DNA from: an uncultured Niabella sp.
GTDB lineage: Bacteria; Bacteroidota; Bacteroidia; Chitinophagales; Chitinophagaceae
Length of the DNA stretch: 64,000 nt
Assembly: GCA_934486785.1 (NCBI GenBank)
Contig: CAKSQK010000006.1
Coordinates: forward strand, 62,001 to 126,000
Direction: 5' to 3'
The notes beneath the pieces are model-generated. The model was not told the DNA's origin and ran no database searches. It worked only from the letters and a program-made list of their open reading frames with translations. Shown here one piece after another: positions 8,844 to 17,340 of this stretch. Each line of letters opens with the position of its first letter. Within the stretch, counting starts at the first letter, position 1. The position numbers and the translations under genes were made by a program.

Positions 8844-10811
8844 ATGATTCAATTTGACTTACCCAGGGAGCAGTCCTCCATACTTAAAGTGATTGGAGTG
8901 GGCGGCGGCGGCGGTAATGCCGTTAATCACATGTTTAACCAGAATATAGAAGGTGTAAATTTTATTATTTGTAATACTGATGCGCAGGCGCTGTCGAACA
9001 GCAAAATTGCCAACCGCATACAATTAGGTCCCCAACTCACGTCAGGTTTGGGTGCAGGCGCCAACCCTGAAATTGGCCGGCAGGCTACAGAAGAATCGCT
9101 TGAAGAGATCAGGCGCATTTTAGAAGTAAATACCAAAATGGTTTTCATTACTGCCGGCATGGGTGGTGGCACTGGTACGGGAGGTGCGCCTATCATTGCT
9201 AAAATTTGTCGGGATCTGGGCGTGCTTACTGTTGGTATTGTTACCATGCCTTTTGCATACGAAGGAAAGAAACGCCATTTGCAGGCAGAAGAGGGTATAA
9301 AGCAATTAAAGCAATACGTGGACACGCTGCTGGTTATAAGCAACGATAAGCTGCGCCACCAGTTTGGCAATCTTAAAATGCGGGAAGCATTTGAAAAAGC
9401 CGATAACGTGCTGGCAACCGCGGCCAAATGTATTACCGATGTAATCACTACCACGGGCCAGATCAACGTAGACTTTGCCGATGTGTGCACTGTAATGCGC
9501 AACGGCGGCGTGGCCATATTAGGCAACGCGGCAGCCAGCGGAGAAAATCGTGCGCAGCGCGCTATTGAAGAAGCTCTAAGCTCTCCATTGTTGAACGACA
9601 ATGACATACGTGGTGCTAAGTGGATTCTGATTAACATCAACTCTGCAGAAGGCGAGCACGAGTTCACAATGGATGAGGTTGAGATCATACAATCACACCT
9701 CTTAACCCAGGCCGGAGAAAATACTGATGTAATACTGGGTATGGGTTATGATAATACACTGGAAGATTCTATTGGCATCACACTAATTGCAACAGGTTTT
9801 GAAAACAAAGATCCATTTGTAAAACCTGTTCTCAAACGCGAAGAAGCCGAAGAAGGTAAAATAGTATTGATGCTTGGGCATGAAACCAACTTGCGCGCAG
9901 AACCTGTTATTGAAAAAATTGATGTTCAGGAAGAAGAACAATCTGCAGTTGCCGCAATCACTCCTGAAACCGAAATTAAATTTAAGCCCGACCCAATGGC
10001 ACCAAAATTAATTGAAGAACCATTGTTCTTTGATGCTCCAATGCCAACTGTTGAAGACATAGTTATCGAGCAGACAGTTGAAAACGACTATATCAATTAT
10101 GATCTGTCCTATGATTTGGAAGAAAAACCCGAAGTTGAAAATAAAGAAGAAAAGGAAGTTGAGCAGCAGCAGGTAGCAGAAGAAGAGATCATAGAACACG
10201 TGTTCTATTCGCCTGCCATCCCCTCTTCTGACAGGATTTTAAGAGTGCCGGATATCGAAGAAACAGAAGAAGTAAAAGAAACTCCGGCTGTATCTGCAGG
10301 TTCGTATCAATTATCTAAACCTTTAAATATTTATAGCGAAAGCCGCGAGGAAGAAAAAGTGTTTGAAAAAGAGATCATAGATTTTTCTGATATGGCCGAT
10401 GAGCCAAAAGAAGAAGAACAGCAAACATCTGAATTGCAAATGGGTATGTTTGAAAAGCCCGGGCCGGTTGAAATGAAAGAAGAAACAACAACGGTTTTTT
10501 ATACTTCTCACATGCAAACCGGTTCCGCAAAAAAAGAGGAACCGGAAGCAGATGAGCAGGAAATGCAAAAACGCAAACAGTTGGAACGCCTGCAAAAATT
10601 ACGCAACCTTTCATTTAACGTAAACGCCGGTGATCCTAACAGCGAGTTTGAAAACGTACCGGCTTACATCAGGCGCAATATGGAAATGTACAACAATTCT
10701 CACTCGCATATTGAGAGTTATTATAGCAAATATGAGGTTTCTTCGAACGATAAGAACCAGGGACAAATCAATACCATCAACACTTTTCTTGACGGTAAAA
10801 AACCAGATTGA
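8844..10811 (+). CDS. ftsZ: Cell division protein FtsZ with extended C-terminal linker
   Basis: Tubulin-like GTPase forming the Z ring. The GTP-binding signature GGGTGTGGAP is at residues 107-116 and the synergy loop NVDFADVCTVM near residue 208. The globular domain ends near residue 320. A roughly 280-residue acidic, Glu-rich linker follows, then the probable partner-binding peptide NVPAYIRRN at about 604-612 and the terminal sequence INTFLDGKKPD. At 655 residues it is much longer than the E. coli protein, as in many Bacteroidota. The last 13 codons, the stop and the downstream terminator recur at 29636-29769 with one synonymous change, marking this gene end as the left boundary of the accessory island. 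Confidence 0.97.
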   Translation: MIQFDLPREQSSILKVIGVGGGGGNAVNHMFNQNIEGVNFIICNTDAQALSNSKIANRIQLGPQLTSGLGAGANPEIGRQATEESLEEIRRILEVNTKMVFITAGMGGGTGTGGAPIIAKICRDLGVLTVGIVTMPFAYEGKKRHLQAEEGIKQLKQYVDTLLVISNDKLRHQFGNLKMREAFEKADNVLATAAKCITDVITTTGQINVDFADVCTVMRNGGVAILGNAAASGENRAQRAIEEALSSPLLNDNDIRGAKWILININSAEGEHEFTMDEVEIIQSHLLTQAGENTDVILGMGYDNTLEDSIGITLIATGFENKDPFVKPVLKREEAEEGKIVLMLGHETNLRAEPVIEKIDVQEEEQSAVAAITPETEIKFKPDPMAPKLIEEPLFFDAPMPTVEDIVIEQTVENDYINYDLSYDLEEKPEVENKEEKEVEQQQVAEEEIIEHVFYSPAIPSSDRILRVPDIEETEEVKETPAVSAGSYQLSKPLNIYSESREEEKVFEKEIIDFSDMADEPKEEEQQTSELQMGMFEKPGPVEMKEETTTVFYTSHMQTGSAKKEEPEADEQEMQKRKQLERLQKLRNLSFNVNAGDPNSEFENVPAYIRRNMEMYNNSHSHIESYYSKYEVSSNDKNQGQINTINTFLDGKKPD

Positions 10812-10903
10812 CCCCTATGGAAATTCTAAACCTCGTTCGGAGGATTTGGGTGTATAGTTTTATAGTTGTTACCCCTGCAATTTTGCAGGGGTTTTTTTGT
10901 TGG
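10771..10903 (+). repeat. Left copy of the ftsZ-tail direct repeat (island boundary)
   Basis: This 133-bp segment covers the last 13 codons of ftsZ, its TGA stop, the short 3' untranslated stretch and the rho-independent terminator. It recurs in the same orientation at 29636-29769. By eye there are three differences: a synonymous CTT/CTC leucine codon, one extra A in the hairpin loop of the right copy, and G/A just after the T-tract. Here it is joined to a full-length ftsZ. Flanking sequence outside the segment does not match between the copies. Confidence 0.93.
10871..10898 (+). terminator. Rho-independent terminator of the dcw/ftsZ operon
   Basis: A 10-bp perfect stem (ACCCCTGCAA pairing with TTGCAGGGGT, 10871-10880 and 10883-10892) with a minimal TT centre is followed by seven T residues ending at 10898. 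It lies 60 bp after the ftsZ stop and should end transcription of the division cluster. The same hairpin, with an 11-bp stem, is present in the right repeat copy. Confidence 0.88.
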
Positions 10904-11202
10904 GCTTATTGAAAAAATGCTTTTATCATACGGCCACCTACAACAAAAATGCCATTGCAAAGGCTGCAGGCACCCATGACAGATAATGAGAAAGCTTCTG
11001 CCACCTACGTTTGGAAAAGAAAACGACTTGGAGCTGGTGATTTTCTTGCTCTCTTTATGTAGAGAATAAGCATAATAATATTTATCCTTCTTCAATATAA
11101 ATTTTCGGTATTTGTCAGTTTTATCTTCAAGTGAATGATAATATAGATAAAATAGTTCAAATAATTGATAAAAATGTTAAAATATTAGCAATTTGAAGAT
11201 GA
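10904..11202. other. Intergenic left shoulder of the island, no gene called
   Basis: About 300 bp between the ftsZ terminator and the susC promoter, increasingly AT-rich toward susC. A minus-strand frame at 10826-11095 reads into the ftsZ terminator repeat and has no recognisable domain, so I do not call it. No integrase, transposase or terminal inverted repeat was seen. Confidence 0.5.
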
Positions 11203-11210
11203 TAGCTTTG
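11203..11210 (+). promoter_or_regulatory. Candidate -7 box for the susC operon
   Basis: TAGCTTTG matches the Bacteroidota -7 consensus TAnnTTTG. It would place the transcription start near 11217, about 32 nt upstream of the susC ATG. No convincing TTTG box at -33 with a 19-21 nt spacer was found, so regulator-assisted initiation, for example by the AraC protein of the island, is possible. Confidence 0.45.
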
Positions 11211-11248
11211 GTGTAAGAATTTTTTAAAACCAAAAATCTATCAAATAC

Positions 11249-14200
11249 ATGAAACGGCGAATGATTAATTTTTCTGATCCCGATAGCTATCGGGAGGAAT
11301 GTATAAGCGAATCTCCCTGCCTTAGAGCAGACTGGCACAGGCCAAATATTATTAAAGCGCTTGCAGGCGAGTTAAAAAGCATACGGGTAAAATATCTGTT
11401 TCTACTTTTGGCCATTTTTTTCACAACCATTGTGTGTGCTCAACGACAACAGATATCAGGAACTATAACTGATAGTTTAGGTGCGCCTGTTGCATCGGCT
11501 AGTATTATTGAAAAAGGAACAACAAACGGCACAACATCCGGCGATGATGGTCGTTTTGTGCTTGTTGTTAACCCAAATGCAAGACTCATCATATCTTCCA
11601 TCGGGTATGCTACCGTAGAAATGCCGGCAACGGATAATATGCGCATTGTTTTAAACGCTTCGGCAATAGAGGTTGGCCGGGACGTGGTAGTTGTAGCTTA
11701 TGGTACGCAGGACAGAGCCACAATGACAAGCTCGCAAACTTCTATTTCCAGTTCGGAATTTAGAGGACAACCTGTTATCAGGCTTGATCAGGCCTTACAG
11801 GGAAGAGCGGCTGGCGTACAGGTTACTAACACTACGGGCGCACCGGGAGGCGATGTGAGAATACGCATCAGAGGCGCTAACTCCATAAACGGAGACAACG
11901 GGCCTTTGTATGTGATTGACGGCTTTGTTGGCGGCGACTTTAACGTCATCAATCCGGATGATGTTGTAGACATACAAATTTTGAAGGATGCTGCTGCCAC
12001 TGCCCCTTACGGAAGCAGAGGCTCAAATGGCGTGATCATCGTAACTACAAAAAAGGGAAGCAGGGGAAGAGCCAATTTGAGTTTAACTTCAAGATTGTCA
12101 TATTCTGAAGTAACCAAAACATACGACAAACTTAACGCAGCAGATTTTGCAGAAATTGTGAACGAGCGCGCAAGAGTATCAGGCAATAACGATGTTTTTA
12201 CGGCGCAGCAGATAAGCCAGTTTAGAAATACAGGAGGTACAGATTGGCAAAAAGAAATTTACCGGAAGGCGGTCGGCCAGCAATATGAGTTGGCCGTAAA
12301 CGGCGGCGGCGAAAATACCAATTATTACATTTCGGGCTCTTATCACAATCTTCCGGGGGTGATTATAAATTCATGGTACAAGTTTTACAATATTCGTTCA
12401 AATATCAATGCCACTTTATCAGATAAATTATCTACTTACATTAATTTTAATGGGTTTGCCAGAAATAATTATAATACATTTTTAAGATCCGGTACACAAA
12501 ATGCTGTTGTGCAGGCGCTTGCCTGGGCGCCTACAACGCCGGTGAGAGATGCTAATGGAAATTATACCAGGCAGGATCCGGTAGGGTCAGTCGGTTACAA
12601 TCCTTTGGCAGAAGCCACGGATAGAGAAGCGCTGGCAAACAATTACAGCGCAAACATTAGCGGAGGTATTATTTATAAGATTCTTCCTGATCTTACATTG
12701 AATGTGCAGTATGGTGTAAATTATTTAGGCGGGCAGTACAAAAATTATGGTTCTGAATATGTTTCAAATGAGCCTTATACGGGTAGAAGCATGGGTTCTG
12801 CTTTTAATTTACAAAATATCAATACTTTAAATTATAAAAAAATATTCAACGGAGTACACGGCCTTGATCTTACAGCAGTTGTTGAACTGCAAAAAGATAA
12901 GTCAGAGGGCTTTAATGTGGAAGCAAATAATTTGATTTATCCTGATTTTAAATGGAACAATTTCAGTTTGGTAACGCTGGTGGGTGCCGGAGCTTATGCC
13001 GGAGAAGCCTCTTTATTTTCAGTGTTCGGCAGAGCCAATTATGCTTTTGACCAAAAATATTTATTATCAGGCACCATCAGAAGAGACGCCTCATCACGGT
13101 TTAGAGGTACTAACAAATACAGCTATTTTCCTTCTGTTTCTTTAGGTTGGGTGCTGTCCAGAGAAAACTTCATTCAAAACATGAACATTTTTGATGAATT
13201 TAAATTACGAGGTTCATGGGGGCTTACAGGAAACCAGGCGATTAGTTCGTACAGCACTTTTGCCACATACAGCAGCACTGCCATGACGTATGACAACTCT
13301 TCTTTTGTTCCTGGTATTTTGATAGACCGGGCAGAAAATCCTGATTTAAAGTGGGAAACAACAGAGCAGATCAACCTGGGGCTGGACATGCGTTTCCTGA
13401 AAAACAGAATGTTTGTCAATATTGATTATTTCAATAAAAATACCAGAGACCTTTTATTCTGGGTAGGATTGCCCGCTTACGTTGGCGGTGGCGGTATAAT
13501 GAGAAACGTTGGCAATGTAGAAAACAAGGGCTGGGAATTGACGGTTGGGGGCACGCCTGTAAAAACGGGTAATTTTACATGGGTGACAGATTTCAACTAT
13601 TCAATAGTAAACAATAAAATCAAAAAACTTTCTACGCCCGATAATAGCGACTTAACCTGGGACTCTGATATTGGCTGGGGCGCTACTAACTTCCCTGAAT
13701 TTCTTTTAAGAGTGGGAGAGCCAATGGGCGCTATTTACGGTGTAAATTACTTAGGTACCTGGAAACCCGGGCAGGAGGCAGAGGCCGCTGCTTACGGCGA
13801 AAAACCCGGCGACTCAAGATATGAAGACATGAACAATGATAAAAAGATTGATGCTGCTGATTTCACTATCATCGGGTATGGCCTTCCAAAATCTACGCTG
13901 GGCTGGAACAACACCTTAAACTTTAAAGGCTTTGAAATGAATGTGCTGCTGCAGGGTGTTTTTGGATTTGATAAAATGAATTTGCTTAATGCTATGTCCA
14001 TGGCACATTTTGGAGATTTTCGCCAGCCAGTGCTGAATGATATTAAGAACAGGTATATTCCAGGTGTAAATGAAACATCTGACATTCCTGCCTTCAGCAG
14101 CACAAACAAAAATTTTGTGCAGTCATCCCGTTTTGTTTCTCCGGGCGATTTTCTGAGAATAAAAAATGTGAGCTTATCTTACACAGTGCCAAAAGCAAGC

Positions 14201-14386
14201 TTCTGGAACGTGGCTTCCATTCGCCTCTTCGCAAGCGTTACTAATGTATTTACATTCACTAAATACAATGGCATGGATCCGGAAACAGCCAACACCGGTG
14301 CCGGAAACGATGCGGCACAAAGCTTTGATTATGGCAGCTATCCCATTCCAAGAGTCTTTACTGGTGGCATCACCCTCAATTTTTAG
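11249..14386 (+). CDS. SusC/RagA-family TonB-dependent outer-membrane transporter
   Basis: Outer-membrane beta-barrel importing oligosaccharides with its SusD lid partner, energised by TonB. The order is a long N-terminal extension of about 46 residues, a hydrophobic signal segment (KYLFLLLAIFFTTIVCAQ), a carboxypeptidase-regulatory-like domain (ISGTITDSLGAPVASASI), the plug (ALQGRAAGVQVTNT, IRIRGANSINGDNGPLYVIDG) and a 22-strand-type barrel. It ends in GGITLNF with a terminal aromatic. No other in-frame start lies between the extension and the signal segment apart from an ATG at 11261. The extension contains an 18-bp perfect DNA palindrome. It is the first gene of the apiosidase island and lies 51 bp from susD. 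Confidence 0.95.
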   Translation: MKRRMINFSDPDSYREECISESPCLRADWHRPNIIKALAGELKSIRVKYLFLLLAIFFTTIVCAQRQQISGTITDSLGAPVASASIIEKGTTNGTTSGDDGRFVLVVNPNARLIISSIGYATVEMPATDNMRIVLNASAIEVGRDVVVVAYGTQDRATMTSSQTSISSSEFRGQPVIRLDQALQGRAAGVQVTNTTGAPGGDVRIRIRGANSINGDNGPLYVIDGFVGGDFNVINPDDVVDIQILKDAAATAPYGSRGSNGVIIVTTKKGSRGRANLSLTSRLSYSEVTKTYDKLNAADFAEIVNERARVSGNNDVFTAQQISQFRNTGGTDWQKEIYRKAVGQQYELAVNGGGENTNYYISGSYHNLPGVIINSWYKFYNIRSNINATLSDKLSTYINFNGFARNNYNTFLRSGTQNAVVQALAWAPTTPVRDANGNYTRQDPVGSVGYNPLAEATDREALANNYSANISGGIIYKILPDLTLNVQYGVNYLGGQYKNYGSEYVSNEPYTGRSMGSAFNLQNINTLNYKKIFNGVHGLDLTAVVELQKDKSEGFNVEANNLIYPDFKWNNFSLVTLVGAGAYAGEASLFSVFGRANYAFDQKYLLSGTIRRDASSRFRGTNKYSYFPSVSLGWVLSRENFIQNMNIFDEFKLRGSWGLTGNQAISSYSTFATYSSTAMTYDNSSFVPGILIDRAENPDLKWETTEQINLGLDMRFLKNRMFVNIDYFNKNTRDLLFWVGLPAYVGGGGIMRNVGNVENKGWELTVGGTPVKTGNFTWVTDFNYSIVNNKIKKLSTPDNSDLTWDSDIGWGATNFPEFLLRVGEPMGAIYGVNYLGTWKPGQEAEAAAYGEKPGDSRYEDMNNDKKIDAADFTIIGYGLPKSTLGWNNTLNFKGFEMNVLLQGVFGFDKMNLLNAMSMAHFGDFRQPVLNDIKNRYIPGVNETSDIPAFSSTNKNFVQSSRFVSPGDFLRIKNVSLSYTVPKASFWNVASIRLFASVTNVFTFTKYNGMDPETANTGAGNDAAQSFDYGSYPIPRVFTGGITLNF
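11278..11295. repeat. 18-bp perfect palindrome inside the susC 5' coding region
   Basis: TCCCGATAGCTATCGGGA is perfectly self-complementary. It lies 30 bp inside the reading frame, in the part encoding the unusual N-terminal extension of SusC, and 68 bp after the candidate -7 box. It may be an operator, a translational hairpin or a copy of a dispersed palindrome; I saw no second copy in the window. Confidence 0.6.
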
Positions 14387-14437
14387 TTTGTTACAACCCA
14401 AATCTTAATGGTTGAGATTATCAAAAAAAAAAATAAA

Positions 14438-15895
14438 ATGAAAAATATTAAATTAATTATGTTGATTTTTATTGCAGCTGGCGCAGTAGGGTGCAATAAA
14501 TTTTTAGAAGAAAAGCCACAAGGCATCCTTATAGGCGACGTGGCTATTTCAAACGTAAACGGGCTAAATGCCCAATTGGCCGGCGCTTATTCCACACTCA
14601 TAGGTAGTTGGGGTTCGGGCTTTGCCACTGCCGCTGCCATTGGAAGTTCTATGGGCGGCGACGATGTAACCACACATCCGGCATCCAACAAAGCTGATTT
14701 TCGCGAATTCGATCAGTTCAATGTAAATTCCTTCAATGGCAGATCTTCAGCAATCTGGAACGGATGTTATAAAAGCATTCAATCTGCCAACAACATCATC
14801 AACAATTACGCAAAAGCAACCGGCGACGAAAATGACATCATGCGCATTGTGGGAGAGGCCCATTTCATCCGTGCTTTTAGTTACTATTATCTTGTGCGCT
14901 GGTGGGGCAAAATTCCGCTGATAACTACGGCGGTTTATTCTCCTGATCTGTTAAACGTTCCAAAAAGCGAAATCACCGAAGTTTACAAGCTAATAGAAGA
15001 AGATCTTAAAAAAGCAGAAGAGCTTGTAGGCGATCAAAAACTGGCGCCCGGCAGAATAAATAAAGGGGTGGTGAAGGCATATTTGGCAGATATGTATCTT
15101 ACACAATCAGGATGGCCGCTTAAGGACAATTCTAAAGTAGCCCTGGCTGCGCAATATGCCAAAGACGTGATTGATAACAAAGCAAAATATGGTTTTGATC
15201 TTTTTCAGGGCGATTTTCTCAAGATCTTTGCCGGTGGAACTTCGGAAAATGTGTTTGCACTAATGACCGACGGTAACGCAACCAGCAACTTGTATTACGG
15301 CTGGTCAGGCATGCCCGGCGATGAGAACGGCTGGGATGATTATTGCTCGGAAATTAATTTCTTCAATAGTTTTCCCGAAGGCAACCGTAAAAACGGCACA
15401 TTTTTAACATCCGTAACCAAAAGTGACGGCACGGTTGTTCAATGGCAGAACTTTTCGATCAAGCATCCCTATTATAAAAAATTCAGAATACAAATCGGAA
15501 ATCCTAATACATATTATTCAAGTAATCCTATTATTTTTATGCGCTATGCAGAAGTGCTGCTGATATATGCCGAAGCCCAGGCAAGAAGCGGAGCGCCGAA
15601 CGCCGATGCTTATGCCGCTGTAAACGCTGTGCGTAACCGCGCCGGGCTTGGCGATCTTGCTACAGGAATGAACAGCGCCAATTTTGTAAATGCTGTGTTG
15701 CAGGAAAGAGCATGGGAGTTTGCCGCCGAGTGGCACAGGTGGTTTGACCTGGTAAGAACCGAAACAGTAAAGCAGGCTAATTCCAACAGGCACGCAAACG
15801 AAATTCCATTGATAGGAGATCCGGGAGATCAAACAAAGTGGTTCCTTCCCATACCGGCAAGCGAAGTAACATCAAATCCTTCTTTAGGAAAATAA
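14438..15895 (+). CDS. SusD/RagB-family outer-membrane glycan-binding lipoprotein
   Basis: Surface lipoprotein forming the lid over the SusC transporter and binding the incoming glycan. The chosen ATG at 14438 gives a lipoprotein signal ending in AAGAVGC; the longer frame from 14408 adds ten lysine-rich residues. SusD features include NKFLEEKPQG at the mature N-terminus, the TPR region with FIRAFSYYYLVRWWGKIPLITT, and the C-terminal NAVRNRAGLGD and LQERAWEFAAEWHRWFDLVRT blocks. Length of about 485 residues is typical. It directly follows susC, and a strong hairpin separates it from the glycoside hydrolase genes. Confidence 0.95.
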   Translation: MKNIKLIMLIFIAAGAVGCNKFLEEKPQGILIGDVAISNVNGLNAQLAGAYSTLIGSWGSGFATAAAIGSSMGGDDVTTHPASNKADFREFDQFNVNSFNGRSSAIWNGCYKSIQSANNIINNYAKATGDENDIMRIVGEAHFIRAFSYYYLVRWWGKIPLITTAVYSPDLLNVPKSEITEVYKLIEEDLKKAEELVGDQKLAPGRINKGVVKAYLADMYLTQSGWPLKDNSKVALAAQYAKDVIDNKAKYGFDLFQGDFLKIFAGGTSENVFALMTDGNATSNLYYGWSGMPGDENGWDDYCSEINFFNSFPEGNRKNGTFLTSVTKSDGTVVQWQNFSIKHPYYKKFRIQIGNPNTYYSSNPIIFMRYAEVLLIYAEAQARSGAPNADAYAAVNAVRNRAGLGDLATGMNSANFVNAVLQERAWEFAAEWHRWFDLVRTETVKQANSNRHANEIPLIGDPGDQTKWFLPIPASEVTSNPSLGK

Positions 15896-15909
15896 AATTG
15901 TTTTTTGAG

Positions 15910-15945
15910 GTTTGAAGCTGCTGCTTTTTAGCGGCAGCTTCAAAC
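15910..15945 (+). terminator. Hairpin between susD and the apiosidase-like genes
   Basis: A 12-bp perfect stem (15910-15921 with 15934-15945) continues through four inner pairs, one of them a wobble, to a TTTT loop. It starts 15 bp after the susD stop and lacks a long T-tract. It could attenuate transcription or protect the 3' end of susCD mRNA, lowering downstream enzyme expression relative to the transporter. Confidence 0.7.
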
Positions 15946-15971
15946 TTTGATTGTAAAATAAATATTCAACC

Positions 15972-17327
15972 ATGAAGAAAACCGTTTTTCTGCTTTTTTA
16001 TTTGTTTTTGATAAACATAAGTTTCGCTCAAAGCACGTTAAAAGTTTCGCCCAACGGGCATTATTTACAATTTGAAAACGGGAAACCTTTCTTCTGGCTC
16101 GGCGACACGGGGTGGCATCTTTTTACTAATCTTTTAAAAGAAGATATAATTAAATATCTCAACAACAGGAAAGAAAAAGGTTTTAATGTAATACAGATCG
16201 TGGCTTCAACACGAAGAAACAACCGCTACAATGAACCGTCTTTTCTCAACAACAATCCTTCTACGCCTAACACAAAATATTTCGATCTGGTTGATTGGAC
16301 AATAGCCGAAGCTGCCAAAAGAAACATCTACATTGCGCTGCTGCCCGCCTGGGGCCAAAGCGGCGCTTTGGAAAAAAACAACAAGCCTTTATTCAACAAA
16401 AAAAATGCGTATGACTACGGATCTTTTTTGGGAAAAAGATATAAAAATGCCCGCAACATCGTGTGGGTTTTGGGCGGAGATAAACCGGCTTACACAGAAA
16501 CAGCCGACTGGCGGCCAATTTACCGGAGTATGCTGCATGGGATACAAAACGCAGGAGCGCATCAGCTGGTTACCTATCACCCGGCGGGCGAAAGCTCTTC
16601 TACTCAATTTTGGAACTGCGAAAAAATCCTTGATTTCAACATGCTGCAATCAGGACACAGGGTGCATGACCTGCCCGTGTGGGAATGGATAAAAAGAGAT
16701 CGTGCTTACAAACCTTATAAACCTGTGCTTGACTCGGAGCCGAATTATGAAGGGCATCCTGTAAACTGGAATCCTGCAAACGGATATTTCACCGCTTATG
16801 ATGTTCGTAAGCAATTGTATCGTTCTGTATTTTCCGGCGCAGCCGGGGTAACGTATGGGCATCATTCTATCTGGCAATTTTATTACAAAAAAGAAAATAA
16901 CATAGCACACGCTATTAAATTCTGGGATGCTGCAATGGACGATACGGCCGCATTTCAGGCAGGCTACCTTCGCCGGCTTATAGAATCAAGACCGCTGCTG
17001 AATCATGTGCCTGCATGGGAAATGGTAGCAGAATCGCCCACAGACGCGGCAAAATACATAACGCCTTTTTACAATGAAGATAAAAGCTATGCTATGATTT
17101 ATATTCCCTTTGGCCAAACAGTAAAGATCAATTTAAAATATATTAATGCAAAGCAAATCGTAGCGTGGTGGTTCAATCCCAGAAACAGCGAAGCCATAAA
17201 AATAGGAGCTTTTGAAAAAAAAGAACAAATGGATTTTACGACACCCTCCTCAGGCGTAAACAACGACTGGGTTTTGGTAATAGATGATGCTTCAAAAAAT
17301 TATAAAATACCGGCAAGAACTAAATAA
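15972..17327 (+). CDS. Apiosidase-like glycoside hydrolase (GH140/DUF4038 family), copy 1
   Basis: Exported glycoside hydrolase of the DUF4038 family, whose characterised members (GH140) remove apiose from plant glycans. A signal peptide (MKKTVFLLFYLFLINISFAQ) precedes a TIM-barrel domain starting with the family block FENGKPFFWLGDTGWHLF. Likely catalytic carboxylates are Asp170 in VWVLGGD and Glu256 in VLDSEP, by position in the barrel. A C-terminal beta domain (residues about 360-450) ends with NNDWVLVIDDA. It is a tandem paralogue of the next gene, with nearly identical signal-peptide DNA. Apiosidase is the best substrate guess given the downstream genes. Confidence 0.85.
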   Translation: MKKTVFLLFYLFLINISFAQSTLKVSPNGHYLQFENGKPFFWLGDTGWHLFTNLLKEDIIKYLNNRKEKGFNVIQIVASTRRNNRYNEPSFLNNNPSTPNTKYFDLVDWTIAEAAKRNIYIALLPAWGQSGALEKNNKPLFNKKNAYDYGSFLGKRYKNARNIVWVLGGDKPAYTETADWRPIYRSMLHGIQNAGAHQLVTYHPAGESSSTQFWNCEKILDFNMLQSGHRVHDLPVWEWIKRDRAYKPYKPVLDSEPNYEGHPVNWNPANGYFTAYDVRKQLYRSVFSGAAGVTYGHHSIWQFYYKKENNIAHAIKFWDAAMDDTAAFQAGYLRRLIESRPLLNHVPAWEMVAESPTDAAKYITPFYNEDKSYAMIYIPFGQTVKINLKYINAKQIVAWWFNPRNSEAIKIGAFEKKEQMDFTTPSSGVNNDWVLVIDDASKNYKIPARTK

Positions 17328-17340
17328 AGTAATAGTAGTC

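Noticed and set aside
8927..9688. A 253-residue antisense frame opposite ftsZ
   Set aside because: Overlaps the highly conserved FtsZ GTPase domain; no promoter or family match.
10826..11095. An 89-residue minus-strand frame spanning the ftsZ terminator repeat and the left island shoulder
   Set aside because: It ends inside the terminator, has no recognisable domain, and its neighbouring frame gives equally plausible short peptides; no evidence of coding.
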